Origin: Cephalotus follicularis
Lineage: Eukaryota > Streptophyta > Magnoliopsida > Oxalidales > Cephalotaceae
Assembly: GCA_001972305.1 (NCBI GenBank)
Contig: BDDD01002885.1
Span: 62,001-126,000 of the forward strand
DNA: 64,000 nucleotides
Direction of reading: 5' to 3'
Below the pieces are notes generated by a model. That model searched no databases and was not told the origin of the DNA. It saw only the letters and a list, made by a program, of their open reading frames with translations. Both the position numbers and the translations under genes were made by a program. Below are positions 46,641 to 59,089 of this stretch, in pieces (positions within the stretch are counted from its first letter, which is position 1; every line of letters begins with the position of its first letter).

Positions 46641-47200
46641 TAACAATATCAAGTCACAACGTCACAAGTGTGAGAAGGTGACCAAGTCACCCAGAATATC
46701 GAGCTTACCACTGCTCAGAAATCATATCACACTCCAATGAATATAGCAACAAAAGACAAACGGAATACAATTTCGACCAATATCATATATCACAAGAACA
46801 CAGGGCACATACGCAAACAACAGGACTCTCATCTGATGAATAGAGAAAAGGAACATCCCATTCACAACGAAAATATACAAAGGCGCACAACCACATAGCA
46901 ACAATTTCCAGCACAAGATTCGAATTACTCAACGGTACCAACAATAAAGTTCAATTATATCGACATGGAGATGGTAAGAATATAATAGCAATAGCAACAA
47001 AACAAAATACATCTCCGTAGGAGGCAAATCGATAGACAACAACAACAGAAACATATATTTCCATAAGAGTCATGTAGATACAACAGCAAAAGGCTGGATG
47101 AACATACAATCACAACTATTTCATAGCCATATAGGGGCCCAATAAAGGATACCGAATAAATGAGAATGGAGCTATCAACAAGCTTAGGAATCGTCAATAC

Positions 47201-47285
47201 AGGATATCAACAAGTCAGAATCGATAATATAGGATATCAACAAGTCAGAATCGACAATATAGGATATCCACAAGTCATACAAATA
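47201..47285. repeat. 30-bp array in the LTR of C
   Basis: AGGATATCAACAAGTCAGAA units at 47201, 47231 and 47261 in exact 30-base register. The other LTR has them at about 53737, 53767 and 53797. Confidence 0.9.
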
Positions 47286-48218
47286 ACGACGATAAGAATA
47301 AACATCCATCATCAAAAATTCAAGAACAAATAAGAAAAGATAAGGAAGGAGATGTTCTACTCACAATATCGGAGCCGCTTCCACGGACTAACCCCGTTAA
47401 GCTTTGAACAGGTCATCGGCTCTCGTCATTGTTTCGAAACTCTACCATCCTTCACGCTGCACAAACATAGCACGTATCGTTACGACGTATTCATAGGAAA
47501 CATAATTTATCGTAATCGAAACTTCGGCCAACCTGTCGAAGTTCCGATGACACCCAAAACAACCCCTAAAACAACTGATCAACTCACATTACTGATCGAA
47601 CTCACTGTGACACGCCCAGGAATGGGCAGCCACCACCGGCAGTGAGTTTGACTCACTGAGTCAACTCGTCGGTCAACCAACAATTTAGGCCGCTTCACAA
47701 ATAAGTCACAGAACGACCTGGTCTACAAGTCTCCGCCCAAGACTCGCCGAGAATCGGCAGCTGCCGCCGCGGCAGAGCTCCGGCCGAGACTCCATTGCTC
47801 CAGTCTCACCACCCCTGGCCTCCACAAGGTCCGGTCTACGCGTTGGTGACCGAGACTCGTCGGGAATCGCCTCCAAAAGTGGCGGCAGTGAGTCAACTTG
47901 TTCAGTTGACTCAACCGCCAAAATATGGCCGATTCCGGCCAAATCACGCCACAACTGTCATCCCAACGAACAGAGCTAGTCTTCATGGTGAAAACCCGCT
48001 CTAACCGCAACGATATCGACAGGGAACGGTGGGCAACTGTGACGGCAGGGAGAAAAGAAGAAAACAAAGGAGAATGAGAGTTAGGAGGAAAAGGAGCTTA
48101 CCGGCGATGGAGGAGCCGCAGGGGTGTTCACCGCCTCTTCCCGGTCGCTGGTCCGACATCTCTCCCGCTCTCTGCATCTCTCTCCTGATCTCTCTGTCTC
48201 ATCTCTTTCTTCATCATT

Positions 48219-48296
48219 CTCGGGCGCATGGCGCCCGAGCCCCTCTTCTCTTTTAATTTAGTCTGGCGCGTCTAGTGCCTTGTAGACGCGCCAGAC
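48219..48296. repeat. Twin perfect hairpins plus T-run, 3' LTR of C
   Basis: CTCGGGCGC/GCGCCCGAG (48219-48227, 48231-48239) has a 3-base loop. GTCTGGCGCGTCTA/TAGACGCGCCAGAC (48261-48274, 48283-48296) has perfect 14-base arms and an 8-base loop. Both are followed by CCCCC and a run of T at 48301. In the sense of C they come near the LTR start, before a GA-rich tract. Confidence 0.92.
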
Positions 48297-48418
48297 CCCC
48301 TTTTTTTTTTAACATTATTAATATATATAATATTAGTACTTTTTAAAATGCCATTCACCAATTTGCACGCTCACGTGTTTTGCAAATCAGTCTCGAAAAA
48401 GTGACACGGGGTGTCACA

Positions 48419-51204
48419 ATCTCCCCCCCTTAAGAAATTTTGTCCCCGAAATTACTCACATCACATGGTAAAGTAATCTGTGTATCGCATGCTCATGTAT
48501 CTGTACTGGTAGTTTCTCATCATTGAAAAATGAAAGCTATCATCAATACATTCTAGCTCTGTAGATAAGTTGAATTGATAGACTAACCCACCAATACATA
48601 GAGTGGTCTCAAATGATCCAATGTCATTGGAACTGAGCCTTTCGCAGCTTTCTAACTTGATCACTACTGTACTGTGATGCCCGTAGAAACACTTTTTCAT
48701 CTAGCTGAAACTTCATGTTCACGCGACATCTATCTACGAACTCCCCACCAATGTTATCCCAACATGAGTATCTCGTGTTGCCAACCATACAACATTCATG
48801 GAGATGTCATGCCACTAGCCGGTATCTATGAAAGTCATAAGACAAGCCCATCTTAGAACTATTTCGCCCAAGAACGCTTAAGTGCGGAGTTCTGATGGGA
48901 TCCGATGCATTAGTGCTGGTATGATCGCACCCCAAAGTGGTCTAGATCATAGGCGCAGAATCGATAGATGTGAGCCGTTTAGGCAAGTGATTTCAGTATG
49001 ACTTATATAGCATCATACCTTAGCTGTGTCCGTGTCTGTCATATAACGAAGTCCATCGTGACATGCTCTCACATGACGTCAAAACCAAATGAGCCTAGCA
49101 TTGAAGCCAATAGACAATTTCGTGGGGTCAACGAGGCACACGAACATCATACGTGTCAAGCGACAACACTTGGATAGCGAATAAGGAACGAAGTCCCATG
49201 CTCAGTTCATATCCCGTATCTAACTGCACGAGAAAAAATCTAGTAGCCCACAACAACGTCGAATGAGCAAAGCATACTTGGAACACAAAACTACTATGTG
49301 ATCAGCCAACCTGAAAAGGCGTTGGGCAAAAATATTCTGAGGGACAATGGGATCCCGTTTCAGAGGTATGTAGCACAAGATCTCAACGCAATCCACCAAT
49401 AGCAAGGATGTCCGAAGACAAAGCTGAAGAGGCATGCGTATTGATCGATCGATGAATCAACATGGGGTCAGCCAAGCCACGCAACCAAAATACTACTCAA
49501 GCATCCAAACGTACACAAAGCAAGAGGTTATCTGATCGAACCACAATTCAAGAAGATGAATAGCCAATGCCAAACATGTGGAAACATTGAGAGAATCCCA
49601 TGCTAACATCGATAGGCGTGATGTAAGAATGAGTAAAGACTCCTGGTGCGGATAATCAAGGCCGACGACCGAAAGCTCAAGGTACCATGAAGGCAGGTTG
49701 CACATGCTCATGTCATCATGTATACAAACGCAAGCATACGCAGAAGAACGTGTACATAATTTCACAGATAAACCTCGTGCAAGCATCACATTATGCGTTC
49801 ACAATCGCCAAGCAAGCAGCAAAAAGTGCACATAATAGCATGCGTAAAAACTCTTTACGTGGACAATGAATGCATCGTCTGCATAAAATGCACACGAGCG
49901 CACATCAAGATGCACACGCAACAGCAGGCGCATAACAATTTGCATCAATAGCACAAGGCTACCATAATCATAGCACACACTTTCGCTAGAGAATATAAAG
50001 CAGCTGCAATAGCTTGAAGTTTCGTTGTTGCTCTATATTGGTTTACAGTCATATCGAACGTCTGGTGATCAAAACTACAATATTCTCTCTTCATGTGTTC
50101 TACCATAAGTGCTCCCTCAAGCGACGATATACTTGGCACTATTAAAAAGTATTGCAGAAAAATGGGTTATGATCTTCGCAAAACTTTCGTCTGACAGCTT
50201 CATCGTGAGATGCACATAACGTGTCCATACATCAACTTTCCGTTGTCTCAAATCGAGCAGTCAGTGCAGTTACAATTCTATCACCGAGCATCGCTAATCC
50301 GGTCCTGGAATATCGGTCTCTCCCGATGAGTAAACGATAGAGCTTCCATGCATAAGGCTAACAGGTTTACGTGCAAGGATCCGACTCCTCTAACAAAATG
50401 AATAACTCATCCGAAGATAAGCCAGAGAAGTAGAAAACTTCTTGCTCAAAACATCGGTAATCACGTTTTCCTTGCCCTGGGGAATTCGTGAGTGTAATCG
50501 TACTCTTTAATCGTCTCCACTGAACTCTGCTGAAGGTTCGAATCTCTGTCTCTGAAGATCTACGTAGAGCCAGCATTCATCCACAATAGATAAGGTCATC
50601 TCGACATAGCCCTTATAGACTAAATCCTTCACTGTACTCCTGCTAACGGTTCCACTAAGTACTCAAGCAAAAACGTATTATAATGGTTTCCTGAACTTCT
50701 TGAAAAATTCGTCACTGTCAACCATTCATCACTATGATGCTATCTTGAAACATATACAAGAACCATGGAGTAGTTCCTCCAATGCATTTAGGGTGTTCTG
50801 CCACGTACATCATGCGCTGATAACTCATCAAGTTTAGAATAGCCAGGCTATAGCCCGCTAGAACTCTGACTTAAACATATCGATTAAATAAAGGGCTATA
50901 GAGAAGATAACGTCCTCGAGGCTAACTCGACCGCTACCAAAACAAAGATAACATCTTAAAGTACCTCCGATCTTAAAATCTCTAGCCGTACATCTTACTC
51001 TGGCTCTACATGAGCCGTCTATCTGATAACCTTAAAAGATCTCACTATTTATGTCCACGATGAGACCCATCTTACCGACCACGGGGCATGCTACCGAGCA
51101 CATGACATGCAATGCATGAAATGCATGAGTTTAAAAACCTTTTCTGAAAAACATTTTACTTTATAAGTCTAGAGAATCTAAAACCAAAAGCTCTGATACC
51201 AAAA
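48419..51204 (-). other. Internal domain of C, no coding region
   Basis: The left edge reads, in minus sense, AATTTCTTAAGGGGGGGAGA (polypurine tract). The right edge holds the primer site. Between them no frame exceeds ~100 codons and none shows retroelement motifs. CpG and TGCACACG-like words are frequent around 49690-49940. The sequence resembles neither A nor B. It may be a captured or scrambled leader, or very old gag-pol that I cannot recognise. Confidence 0.75.
51184..51201 (-). other. Primer-binding site of C
   Basis: Reverse complement TGGTATCAGAGC plus TTTTGG; the first 12 bases match the initiator tRNA-Met complement. Three bases separate it from the LTR end at 51205. Confidence 0.9.
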
Positions 51205-52624
51205 CGTCACACCCGTTCTCGACAACAACCGATATCCTACTGAGAACGGATATGACGTCCCACATGACAACTTCCTTTCGGAAGTCGCCACATGGTTTTT
51301 ATAAAACTCACTTTAAACTTGGAAATAAAAAAAAATTAGACGTTTCCAAAACTTTGAAAATTTTTCTAACTCTTTAATTTTTACAAAAATCGGGCATGTA
51401 GTATTCGTTTATAGGACTATGCCCCCTGTAAAGAAAAACACAGTTTATATACACACTCCCGAATGAGGAATCAACAGTTTTAAAATGGGCTCTGCCCTCA
51501 GTAAACCACAAATGGGCTCAGCCCTCAGCAAACCACAATTTTTAAAGCAGTAAATATAGGTTGGGCTCAGCCTCAACCATTTTATCAAAACATGCAAAGC
51601 AAATATGTAATGGCTCAGCCATTTAAAAGCAAAACCATAAAAGAAAAACCATTATATAGAAACATAAGTAAATGCTAAATTAAATGTTGATGTAGTTATG
51701 CTATGCATGTGTTGAAACCCTGGTAGCATGCCCTGCCCTCGTGGTCCATCATCTACAAAAAAATAAACTCAGCAATTGCTTACCATCTTGTCTTTATCTG
51801 GAAGGGAAAGACAAGAGAGGGGGTTAGTCCAAATGACTAAGTGAGTGGAACCAAAAGAATACATCTCCCATAAATATATACCAAATAAAAAGAGAAATGA
51901 TATAAACTCAATGTATAGTGCAATGTAAATTTACAGCAAGAAATGATATCAAGATCCAAAAGGATAGTGAAAATCAAAAAGAGATATCGAGATCCATAAC
52001 ATATCATGATCCACAAAGGATATCGAAATCACAAAGGGATTTCGAGCTCACAAACGTTAGCTCACAAAAGGAATCAAGATACGCAAGTAAAAACGAAATC
52101 TAGGAAGGAAATCTCGATACTCAACAATTAGCTCCATAATATAAACATCAGTCAAGTAATGATAACAAGATCCACAAAAGAAATCAAGATCATCTCAAAG
52201 CTCAAGACTCTTGAGTACAATAAAATATCAAGAATCAAGGATGTGATCAAGAATATAAACTCATGCTGGTAGAATCAACAAATGAAAGAGATAAAGGACC
52301 ATCATGGCTCCATAAAAGAACGCTCAAACTCATCAAATGCAATAACGTAAGAATCCATGAAACAATCTCAATGATCAAGTCAATACTATACAATACGATG
52401 GACTCAAAATGAATTAACTAAGGACTCATCAAGGAACTCCGCTGAACGAATATCAAAATCAAGGCAGAAATCGATACATGAGAGTCACAATAAATCCAAG
52501 TATCTGAATATCAAAATTCAAAGATACGATCATAATAAAATATCAACCATCAAGAATGTAATATGTGCCCAAAGAATCATAAACAACAAAAATATAAGAG
52601 GATGCTGGTACCTATCATGTCACT

Positions 52625-52735
52625 GTCTCATATCCCTGCCAAATCACATGGCGTCATATCATATCCCCACCAAATCACATGGCGTCACATCATATCCCCG
52701 CCAAATCACATGGCGTCACATCATAACCGCTGCAG
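52625..52735. repeat. 31-bp array in the 5' LTR of C
   Basis: AAATCACATGGCGTCACATC units at 52641, 52672 and 52703. This array is the insertion site of E in the sister LTR. Confidence 0.9.
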
Positions 52736-54861
52736 CAATAATATCAGGTCAATAGGCTACAGGATATGTACATCATCCATCATACACCGGTGCAGAGTGA
52801 CTATGGTAAGCATAACATCCATACCTCGCACGAGGGGCCGGCATATACTGCACGGACCCCAGCCCTCGCCCAGAAAACCCGCACGCAAACTCAACCTCAT
52901 CCGCGGGACCCGCGTTCAATATATATCAACAACCCAAACACAGTCCAATAGGAGGGTGATGGAGCAGCTCTGCTGCACTCATACTCAGCATACCATCATA
53001 GACAATAGTATGTCGTAGATTCAGGTATGGAACCCGGGGGCAGTTTCCACATAACACCCCATCATAGACCAATGGGCCTGCTAAGTAGAGTTGAGCGTCA
53101 AACATATACCACTCCTTGGACTGGTAATACATATCAGAAAACCCGATACCCAACATCAGTGTATAACACAGTATAACAATATCAAGTCACAACGTCACAA
53201 GTGTGAGAAGGTGACCAAGTCACCCAGAACATCGAGCTTACCACTGCTCGAAAATCATTTCACACTCCAATGAATATAGCAACAAAAGATAAACGGAATA
53301 CAATTTCGACCAATATCATATATCACAAGAACACAGGGCACATATGCAAACAACAGGACTCTCATCTGATGAATAGAGAAAAGGAATGTCCCATTCACAA
53401 CGAAAATATACAAAGGCGCACAGCCACATAACAACAATTTCCAGCACAAGATTTAAATTACTCAATGGTACCAACAATAAAGTTCAATTATATCGACACG
53501 GAGATAGAAAGAATATTATAGCAATAGCAACAAAACAAAATACATCTCCGTAGGAGCCAAATCGATATACGACAACAACAGAAACATATATGTCCATAAG
53601 AGTCATGTAGATACAACAGCAAAAGACTGGGTGAACATACGATCACAACTATTTCATAGACATATAAGGGCCTAATAAAGGATTCCGAATAAACGAGAAT
53701 GGAGCTATCAACAAGCTTAGGAATCGTCAATACAGGATATCAACAAGTCAGAATCGATAATATAGGATATCAACAAGTCAAAATCAACAATATAGGATAC
53801 CCACAAGTCATACAAATAACGACAATAAGAATAAACATCCATCATAAAAAATTCAAGAACAAATAAGAAAAGATAAGGAAGGAGATGTTCTACTCACAAT
53901 ATCAGAGCCGCTTCCACGGACTAACCCCGTTAAGCTTTGAACAGGTCATCGGTTCTCGTCATCGTTTCGAAACTCTACCATCCTTCACGCTGCATAAACA
54001 TAGCACATATCGTTACGATGTATTCATAGGAAACATAATTTATTGTAATCGGAGCTCCAGCCAACCTGCCGAAGTTCTGACGATACCCAAAACAACCCCT
54101 AAAATAACTGATCAACTCACATTACTGATCGAACTCACTGTGACACGCCCAGGAACGGGCAGCCACCACCGGCAGTGAGTTTGACTCACTGAGTCAACTC
54201 GCCGATCAACCAACAATTTAGGCCACTTCATAAATAAGTCACAGAATGACCTGGTCTACACGTCTCCGCCCAAGACTCTCCGAGAATCGGTGGCTGCTAC
54301 CGCGCCAGAGCTCCGACCGAGACGCCATTGCTCTAGTCTCACCACCCCTGGCCTCCACAAGGTTCTATCTATGCGTTGGTGACCGAGACTTACCAGGAAT
54401 CGCCTCCAAAAGTGGCGGCAGAGGCGGCAGCGAGTCAACTCGTTCAGTTGACTCAAAAGCCGAAATTCGGCCGATTCCGGCCAAACCACGCCACAATTGT
54501 CATCCTAACGAACAGAGCTAGTCTTCATGGTGAAAACCCGCTCTAACCGCGACCATATCGATGGTGAACGGTGGGCGACAATGACGGCAAGGAGAAAAGA
54601 AGAAAACAAAGGAGAAGGAGAGGAAAGGGGAAAATGAGCTTACCAGTGATGGAGGAGCCGCAGAGGTGTTCACCGCCTCGTCCCGATCGCTGGTCCGACA
54701 TCTCTCCCGCTCTCTGCATCTCTCTCCTGATCTCTCTGTCTCACCTCTTTCTTCTTCATTCTGATGGAGGAGCCGCAGGGGTTCACCGCCTCTTCCCGGT
54801 CACCGGTCCGACATCTCTCCTGCTCTCTGCATCTCTCTGTCTCATCTCTTTCTTCTTCATT

Positions 54862-54939
54862 CTCGGGCGCATGGCGCCCGAGCCCCTCTTCTCTTTTAAT
54901 TTAGTCTGGCGCGTCTAGTGCCTTCTAGACGCGCCAGAC
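54862..54939. repeat. Twin perfect hairpins, 5' LTR of C
   Basis: The same two hairpins as at 48219-48296. The loop differs by one base (GTGCCTTC instead of GTGCCTTG) and both arms stay perfect. Confidence 0.92.
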
Positions 54940-55076
54940 CCCTTTTTTTTTAAAACATTATTAATATATATAATATTAGTAATTTCTAAAATTCTATTCA
55001 CCAATTTGCACGCTCACGTGTTTTGTAAATCAGTCTCGGAAAAGTGACATGGGGTGTCACAATATCTATCAGTTAC

Positions 55077-55618
55077 CATCAGCTGAGGGTAAGGGAAGGA
55101 GACATTGAGAAGTCTGCCTTCCAGACATGGTATGCTTACTATGAGTTTATGGTAATGCCGTTTGGTGTCACCAATGCACCGGCAGCATTTATGTCATTGA
55201 CGAATGATGTATTCTGACCATACCTGAACCAATTTGTGGTAGTGTTCATCGATGATATATTGGTATATTCGAGAAATGAGGAAGAGAATGCATACCATAT
55301 GAGGATAGTTTTACAGATTCTAAGAGAACAGTAGTTGTATGCCAAATTCGATAAGTGTGAATTTTGGCTCGATCATGTGATCTTTATTGGTCACATAGTA
55401 TTTGGTGAGGGTTTGGAGGTGGATCCGTCAAAGACTGAGGTTGTGCGGGACTGGCCACAACCGAGGAATGTGACCGAGGTACGTAGTTTCCTTGGATTGG
55501 CAGGGTAGTTTAGAGGTTCATTCAGAATTTTACGAGGACAGTTGTGCCTTTGACTAAGCTGATCCAGAAGAAGACTTAATTTGTTCGGGATGAGGATTGT
55601 GAAGCTAGCTTTTGGGAG
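55077..55618 (+). pseudogene. Reverse transcriptase of B, C-terminal part
   Basis: It continues the protein cut at 32175. AFQTWYAYYEFMVMPFGVTN and the catalytic box FIDDILVYS (55245-55271) are clear, then [15 protein letters not shown] and VRSFLGLAG of the thumb. In-frame stops lie at 55215 (TGA), 55332 (TAG) and 55506 (TAG), and a one-base loss near 55520 shifts frame. The first two stops replace codons expected as CGA and CAG, so C-to-T change explains them. Confidence 0.93.
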
Positions 55619-56098
55619 TTGAAGGATCAGTTGATTTTTGCTCCTATCTTTGCATTACCTGATGGTAACGAGGATTTTACAGTGTACAGTGATGCTTCGG
55701 GTAGAGGATTGGGTTGCGTGCTGATGCAACGGGGTAGTGTGATTGCTTATGCTTCAAGAAAACTGAAGCCATATGAGGAGAATTACCCGACGGATGATCT
55801 CGAACTGCCCGCAATTGTGTTTTCTCTTCAGAAATGGAGACACTATTTATATGGAGATCAGTTTGAGATATTCACTGACCCTAAAAGTCTGAAGTACTTG
55901 TTTTGCTAGGATGAGTTGAACATGAGGCAACGAAGGTGGGTAGAGTTCTTCAATGACTATGACTGTAGCTTCCAGTACCATCCTGGGAAGGCGAATGTTG
56001 TTGCTGATGCTTTGAGTCGTAAAGCTATGATAGCTAGTATGATGGTGTCTCAGTGGAGGATGTTGGAGGACTTGCAAGAATGGACTCCGTTTACATGA
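55619..56098 (+). pseudogene. RNase H of B
   Basis: [18 protein letters not shown] carries the first catalytic Asp (codon at 55691). [39 protein letters not shown] and [17 protein letters not shown] complete the Ty3 RNase H pattern. A single TAG at 55907 breaks an otherwise open ~160-codon stretch. Confidence 0.93.
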
Positions 56099-56149
56099 TC
56101 ACCTGGGGTCTTTTGTTGCTAGCATTCGAGCACAACCAGCATTACTAGA

Positions 56150-57565
56150 CCAGATAAAAGGTGCTCAACCGTATGATCCTGAATTACAGGAGTTCCTAGA
56201 GACTTTGGAGTCGAGACCTGATTTCCAGGTACATGTGGATGGTATATTGAGATTTCGGGGACGGGTGTGTCTTTCGAATGATGATGGGTGGAAGAGTGAG
56301 TTACTTTATGCTGCTCATAAATCTCAGTATAGTAGTCATACTGGTAGCACCAAAATGTATCAGGATATAAAGAGGAATTATTGGTGGTCCGGCATGAAGC
56401 GAGAGATTACGGAGTATGTTGCTAAGTACTTGACTTGCCAGAACATCAAGGCCGAACATCAGAGATGGGCGATATTATAGAAGCCATTGCCAGTGGCAGA
56501 GTGGAAATGGGAACATCTGACAATGGATTTTGTTTCTGGTTTTCCGTTGACACGGAATCGTCACAATGCAGTGTGGGTCATTGTTGACAAACTCAAAAAA
56601 TTAGTTCACTTTCTGCCTACGCACGTCACAGATTCGGCGATCTAGTTGGCCGGGCTATATATTAAGGAGATTGTGAGACTGCATGGTGTTCATGTTAGCA
56701 TAGTATGTGGTCGAGATTCGATCTTCACTTCCAACTTCTGGAAGGGATTTCAAACAGTCTTTGGGACAAAGCTGAACCTCAGCATAACTTTTCACCCATA
56801 AACAGATCGTCAGTCAGAGCGTACCATCCAGACCTTGGAGGATATGCTCTGAGCCTGTGTGATTCACTTTGCTGGTACTTGGGAGGACCACATTCCCATG
56901 ATTGAGTTTTTGTACAATAACAGCTATCATTCGAGCATTGGCATGGCTCCATACGAAGCTCTTTATGGACGGAAATGTAGATCACCTATCTGTTGGGATG
57001 AGGTTGGCGAGCGACCGATGCTTGGGTCGGATCTGGTAGAGGAGACTTCTGAGAAGGTCAGGGTTATCAAGGAGAAGTTGCTTGCAGCTTAGAGTCGGCA
57101 GAAGAGCTATGTCAACAGTGTGAAAAGGAGACCCTTAACCCAAGATGTTGGAGATAATGTGTTATTGAAGGTATCACCTTGGAAAGGTGTGCAATGCTTT
57201 GGGAAGAAGGTCAAGTTAGCCTCACGCTACATCGGACCCTTTGAGATTTTAGAAAGGGTTTGGGAGGTAGCTTATCAGCTTGCTTTGCCTCCAGTATTGT
57301 TGAATGTACATGATGTCTTCCATGTATCGATGTTGCAAGTTTATATCCGAGATCCATCCCATGTCTTGGATTATGACTCGGTTGCAGTGCGAGATGACCT
57401 ATATGTTGCGGGGAGTCGCCGGCGTGGATTATGGATTCGAAAATGCAATTATTGAGGAAACGAACCATCCCAATGGTAAAGGTCCAATGACAGTTCCATC
57501 ATTCGGATGAAGCGACATGGGAATACGAGGAGCATATGCGAGAGCGTTACTCTCATTTATTTTAG
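56150..57565 (+). pseudogene. Integrase and chromodomain of B, broken
   Basis: The zinc-binding part has HTGSTKMYQDIKRNYWWSGM and YLTCQNIK (one Cys lost). The core has TMDFVSGFPLTR with the first Asp (56526). In the second motif SDRD reads CGRD, so that Asp is Gly (56709-56711). SERTIQTLEDML holds the catalytic Glu (56817). PYEALYGRKC, YIGPFEILERV and HDVFHVSMLQVY follow. The chromodomain (FHHSD, ATWEYEEHMRERYS in shifted frames) ends at TAG 57563-57565. Stops occur at 56478, 56643, 56802, 56850 and 57090. Confidence 0.92.
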
Positions 57566-57597
57566 TACTATTTTAATATCGAGGATGCAGTTCCTTT

Positions 57598-57611
57598 GAA
57601 AAGGGGGTGGA
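57598..57611 (+). other. Polypurine tract of B
   Basis: GAAAAGGGGGTGGA. It would directly precede the 3' LTR (TGTAACGCCCGAG) but is now separated from it by S2. Confidence 0.9.
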
Positions 57612-59089
57612 TGTATGTAACACCCCCGATTCGGAACCGGGATCACTCCCGATTCGGGATCGGTGTGTCACACAAAACTGAACTAAAACATATCAAAGAT
57701 CTTAATCTTAATCAATACGTGGTGGTTCTAAAAATCAGAAAACATGTATCATCATGGAACAGAAACTAAATCTGAAAGATAATCTGAAAACTTTGTCATA
57801 AACCAAAAATCACAATACTGTTTAGATAACTGGCCTATACACGACCATAACACTACTAAAAACATAACCAGATCAAACTGCTAGATGATCCTCTAACATA
57901 GGGTAACTCTCTCATCACACTTGCCCATGCTGTCCCTGAAAACCTGCCGCATGGAAAACAAAAACGCGGCTGAGCAAACCTCAATACAGATATAGAATCA
58001 TAAAATAGTTTACGAACAGTTTATGAAACAAATCAATTATGAAACAACATAAATACGAATCAAAACAGAACAGTTACGAAACAAAACAGAATATTTACGA
58101 ATCATAACAGAACGAAACAAAACTATATCAGAAACAAAGCAGTTTACCAAAACGAAACGGTATCCAAAACAGAACAATATCATGCTCAATACAGTGTCTG
58201 AAACGAACAAGATATGATACAAAACATTTCACAACACGAAACACTCTACGAAACCAAATAGAACAATTTACGGAACAAAAGAAAATAGTTTATGAACAGT
58301 ACGAAACAAACAGCTTACGGAACGAAACAAAACATTAAACGATAAACGATAATTTGAAAGCAGTAAGATTTCAAAGTTAACTCAAAACAGAAATCTTAAG
58401 CAATATATCAGTTTAAACATTCTTTGAAGTCACATATGAACTTTTCATAAAAACCAAATCCATAACTTTCAAAACGTATGACAAATCTTTCAAAACATAA
58501 GTTCCATACTAAGCCACATAACATATCACATAACATAAATTTGGCAAGGGAGTAGCTAATTCCACATGCCCACTAGAATTGAAGTGTACGGCACTACATA
58601 GTAAATTCTCACATATCATATATCAGATCAACCATCTGATCACATATTTGATCATCCACTAGATTACATATCATAAACTAGAATCGATTCATACGCCTCT
58701 ATCATACATAGCGGATCCACAAATCCACCTCATGGGATTTGTTCATACACTCAGAGACGCCGTAGTCTAATCACACTGCTACGGAAGTGTCACGTCCCCG
58801 TGCCAGGCCTACGATGTGCCTATGGATACACCCCATAGGTGGGTACAATACTCAGTATATATTTCAAATTGATTTATCAAAATCAACTTAAATCACATAA
58901 ATATGTTTTCACACAATATATTCAAAAACCGCACACAACGGTATCATAACATATCATATCATAACATATCGTATGGATAAAGCCGAAATCAATTAAAATG
59001 TCAAACCAACTTTAAATGCGAAACGTATCAAAATCATGAAACATCGTTGATTTCATAAACGAAGGTGCTTATCAAAACAGTTTCAGTTT

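Larger units (their letters stand above)
42190..48418 (-). mobile_element. 3' LTR of C, split by E
   Basis: It spans TGTCACACCCATTCTCG to GGGGTGTCACA; ~3.75 kb without E. Modules from left on the plus strand: a GGGCATAGTCC promoter-like region (42367-42500), purine-rich degenerate repeats (42880-43560), a 31-bp array interrupted by E, a 30-bp array (47201-47280), a GC-rich part with GAGTCAACTC words (47640-48000), and two perfect hairpins (48219-48296). It closely matches 51205-55061. Confidence 0.9.
42190..55061 (-). mobile_element. Element C: large non-autonomous LTR retrotransposon inside K
   Basis: Flanked by ATATC at 42185-42189 and 55062-55066. In its own (minus) sense: 5' LTR 55061-51205, primer site 51201-51184, internal 51204-48419, polypurine tract at ~48440-48420, 3' LTR 48418-42190. 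Without the nested E it is ~10.4 kb, of which ~7.6 kb is LTR. The 2.8-kb internal domain shows no gag-pol, so C fits the class of large retrotransposon derivatives that use other elements' proteins. Confidence 0.9.
51205..55061 (-). mobile_element. 5' LTR of C
   Basis: It starts CGTCACACCCGTTCTCG (the terminal TG mutated to CG) and ends GGGGTGTCACA; 3857 bases. It matches the 3' LTR, with an intact 31-bp array (units near 52641, 52672 and 52703) where E is inserted in the other copy. A 115-bp direct duplication (54648 and 54763, starting GATGGAGGAGCCGCAG) is private to this copy. Hairpins recur at 54862-54882 and 54904-54939. Confidence 0.9.
32176..55071 (-). mobile_element. Element K: Ty1/copia retrotransposon inserted in B
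   Basis: The target GTTAC is duplicated at 32171-32175 and 55072-55076. K is antisense to B. Its 5' LTR is at the right (39978-42189 plus 55067-55071), its primer site at 39965-39976 and its gag-pol at 34327-38217; its 3' LTR is at the left (32176-34326). The order gag, protease, integrase, reverse transcriptase, RNase H is diagnostic of Ty1/copia. Element C (42190-55061) is inserted five bases inside the outer end of the 5' LTR beyond the ATATC target. Without C it is ~10 kb. Confidence 0.92.

Noticed and set aside
48041..48300. Bacterial-type terminator (hairpin plus T-run)
   Set aside because: The context is a plant LTR; the hairpin is better treated as an LTR or RNA structure.
52563..53018. 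151-codon plus-strand frame
   Set aside because: It spans the 31-bp array of a C LTR; the matching LTR at 43560-46640 breaks the frame.
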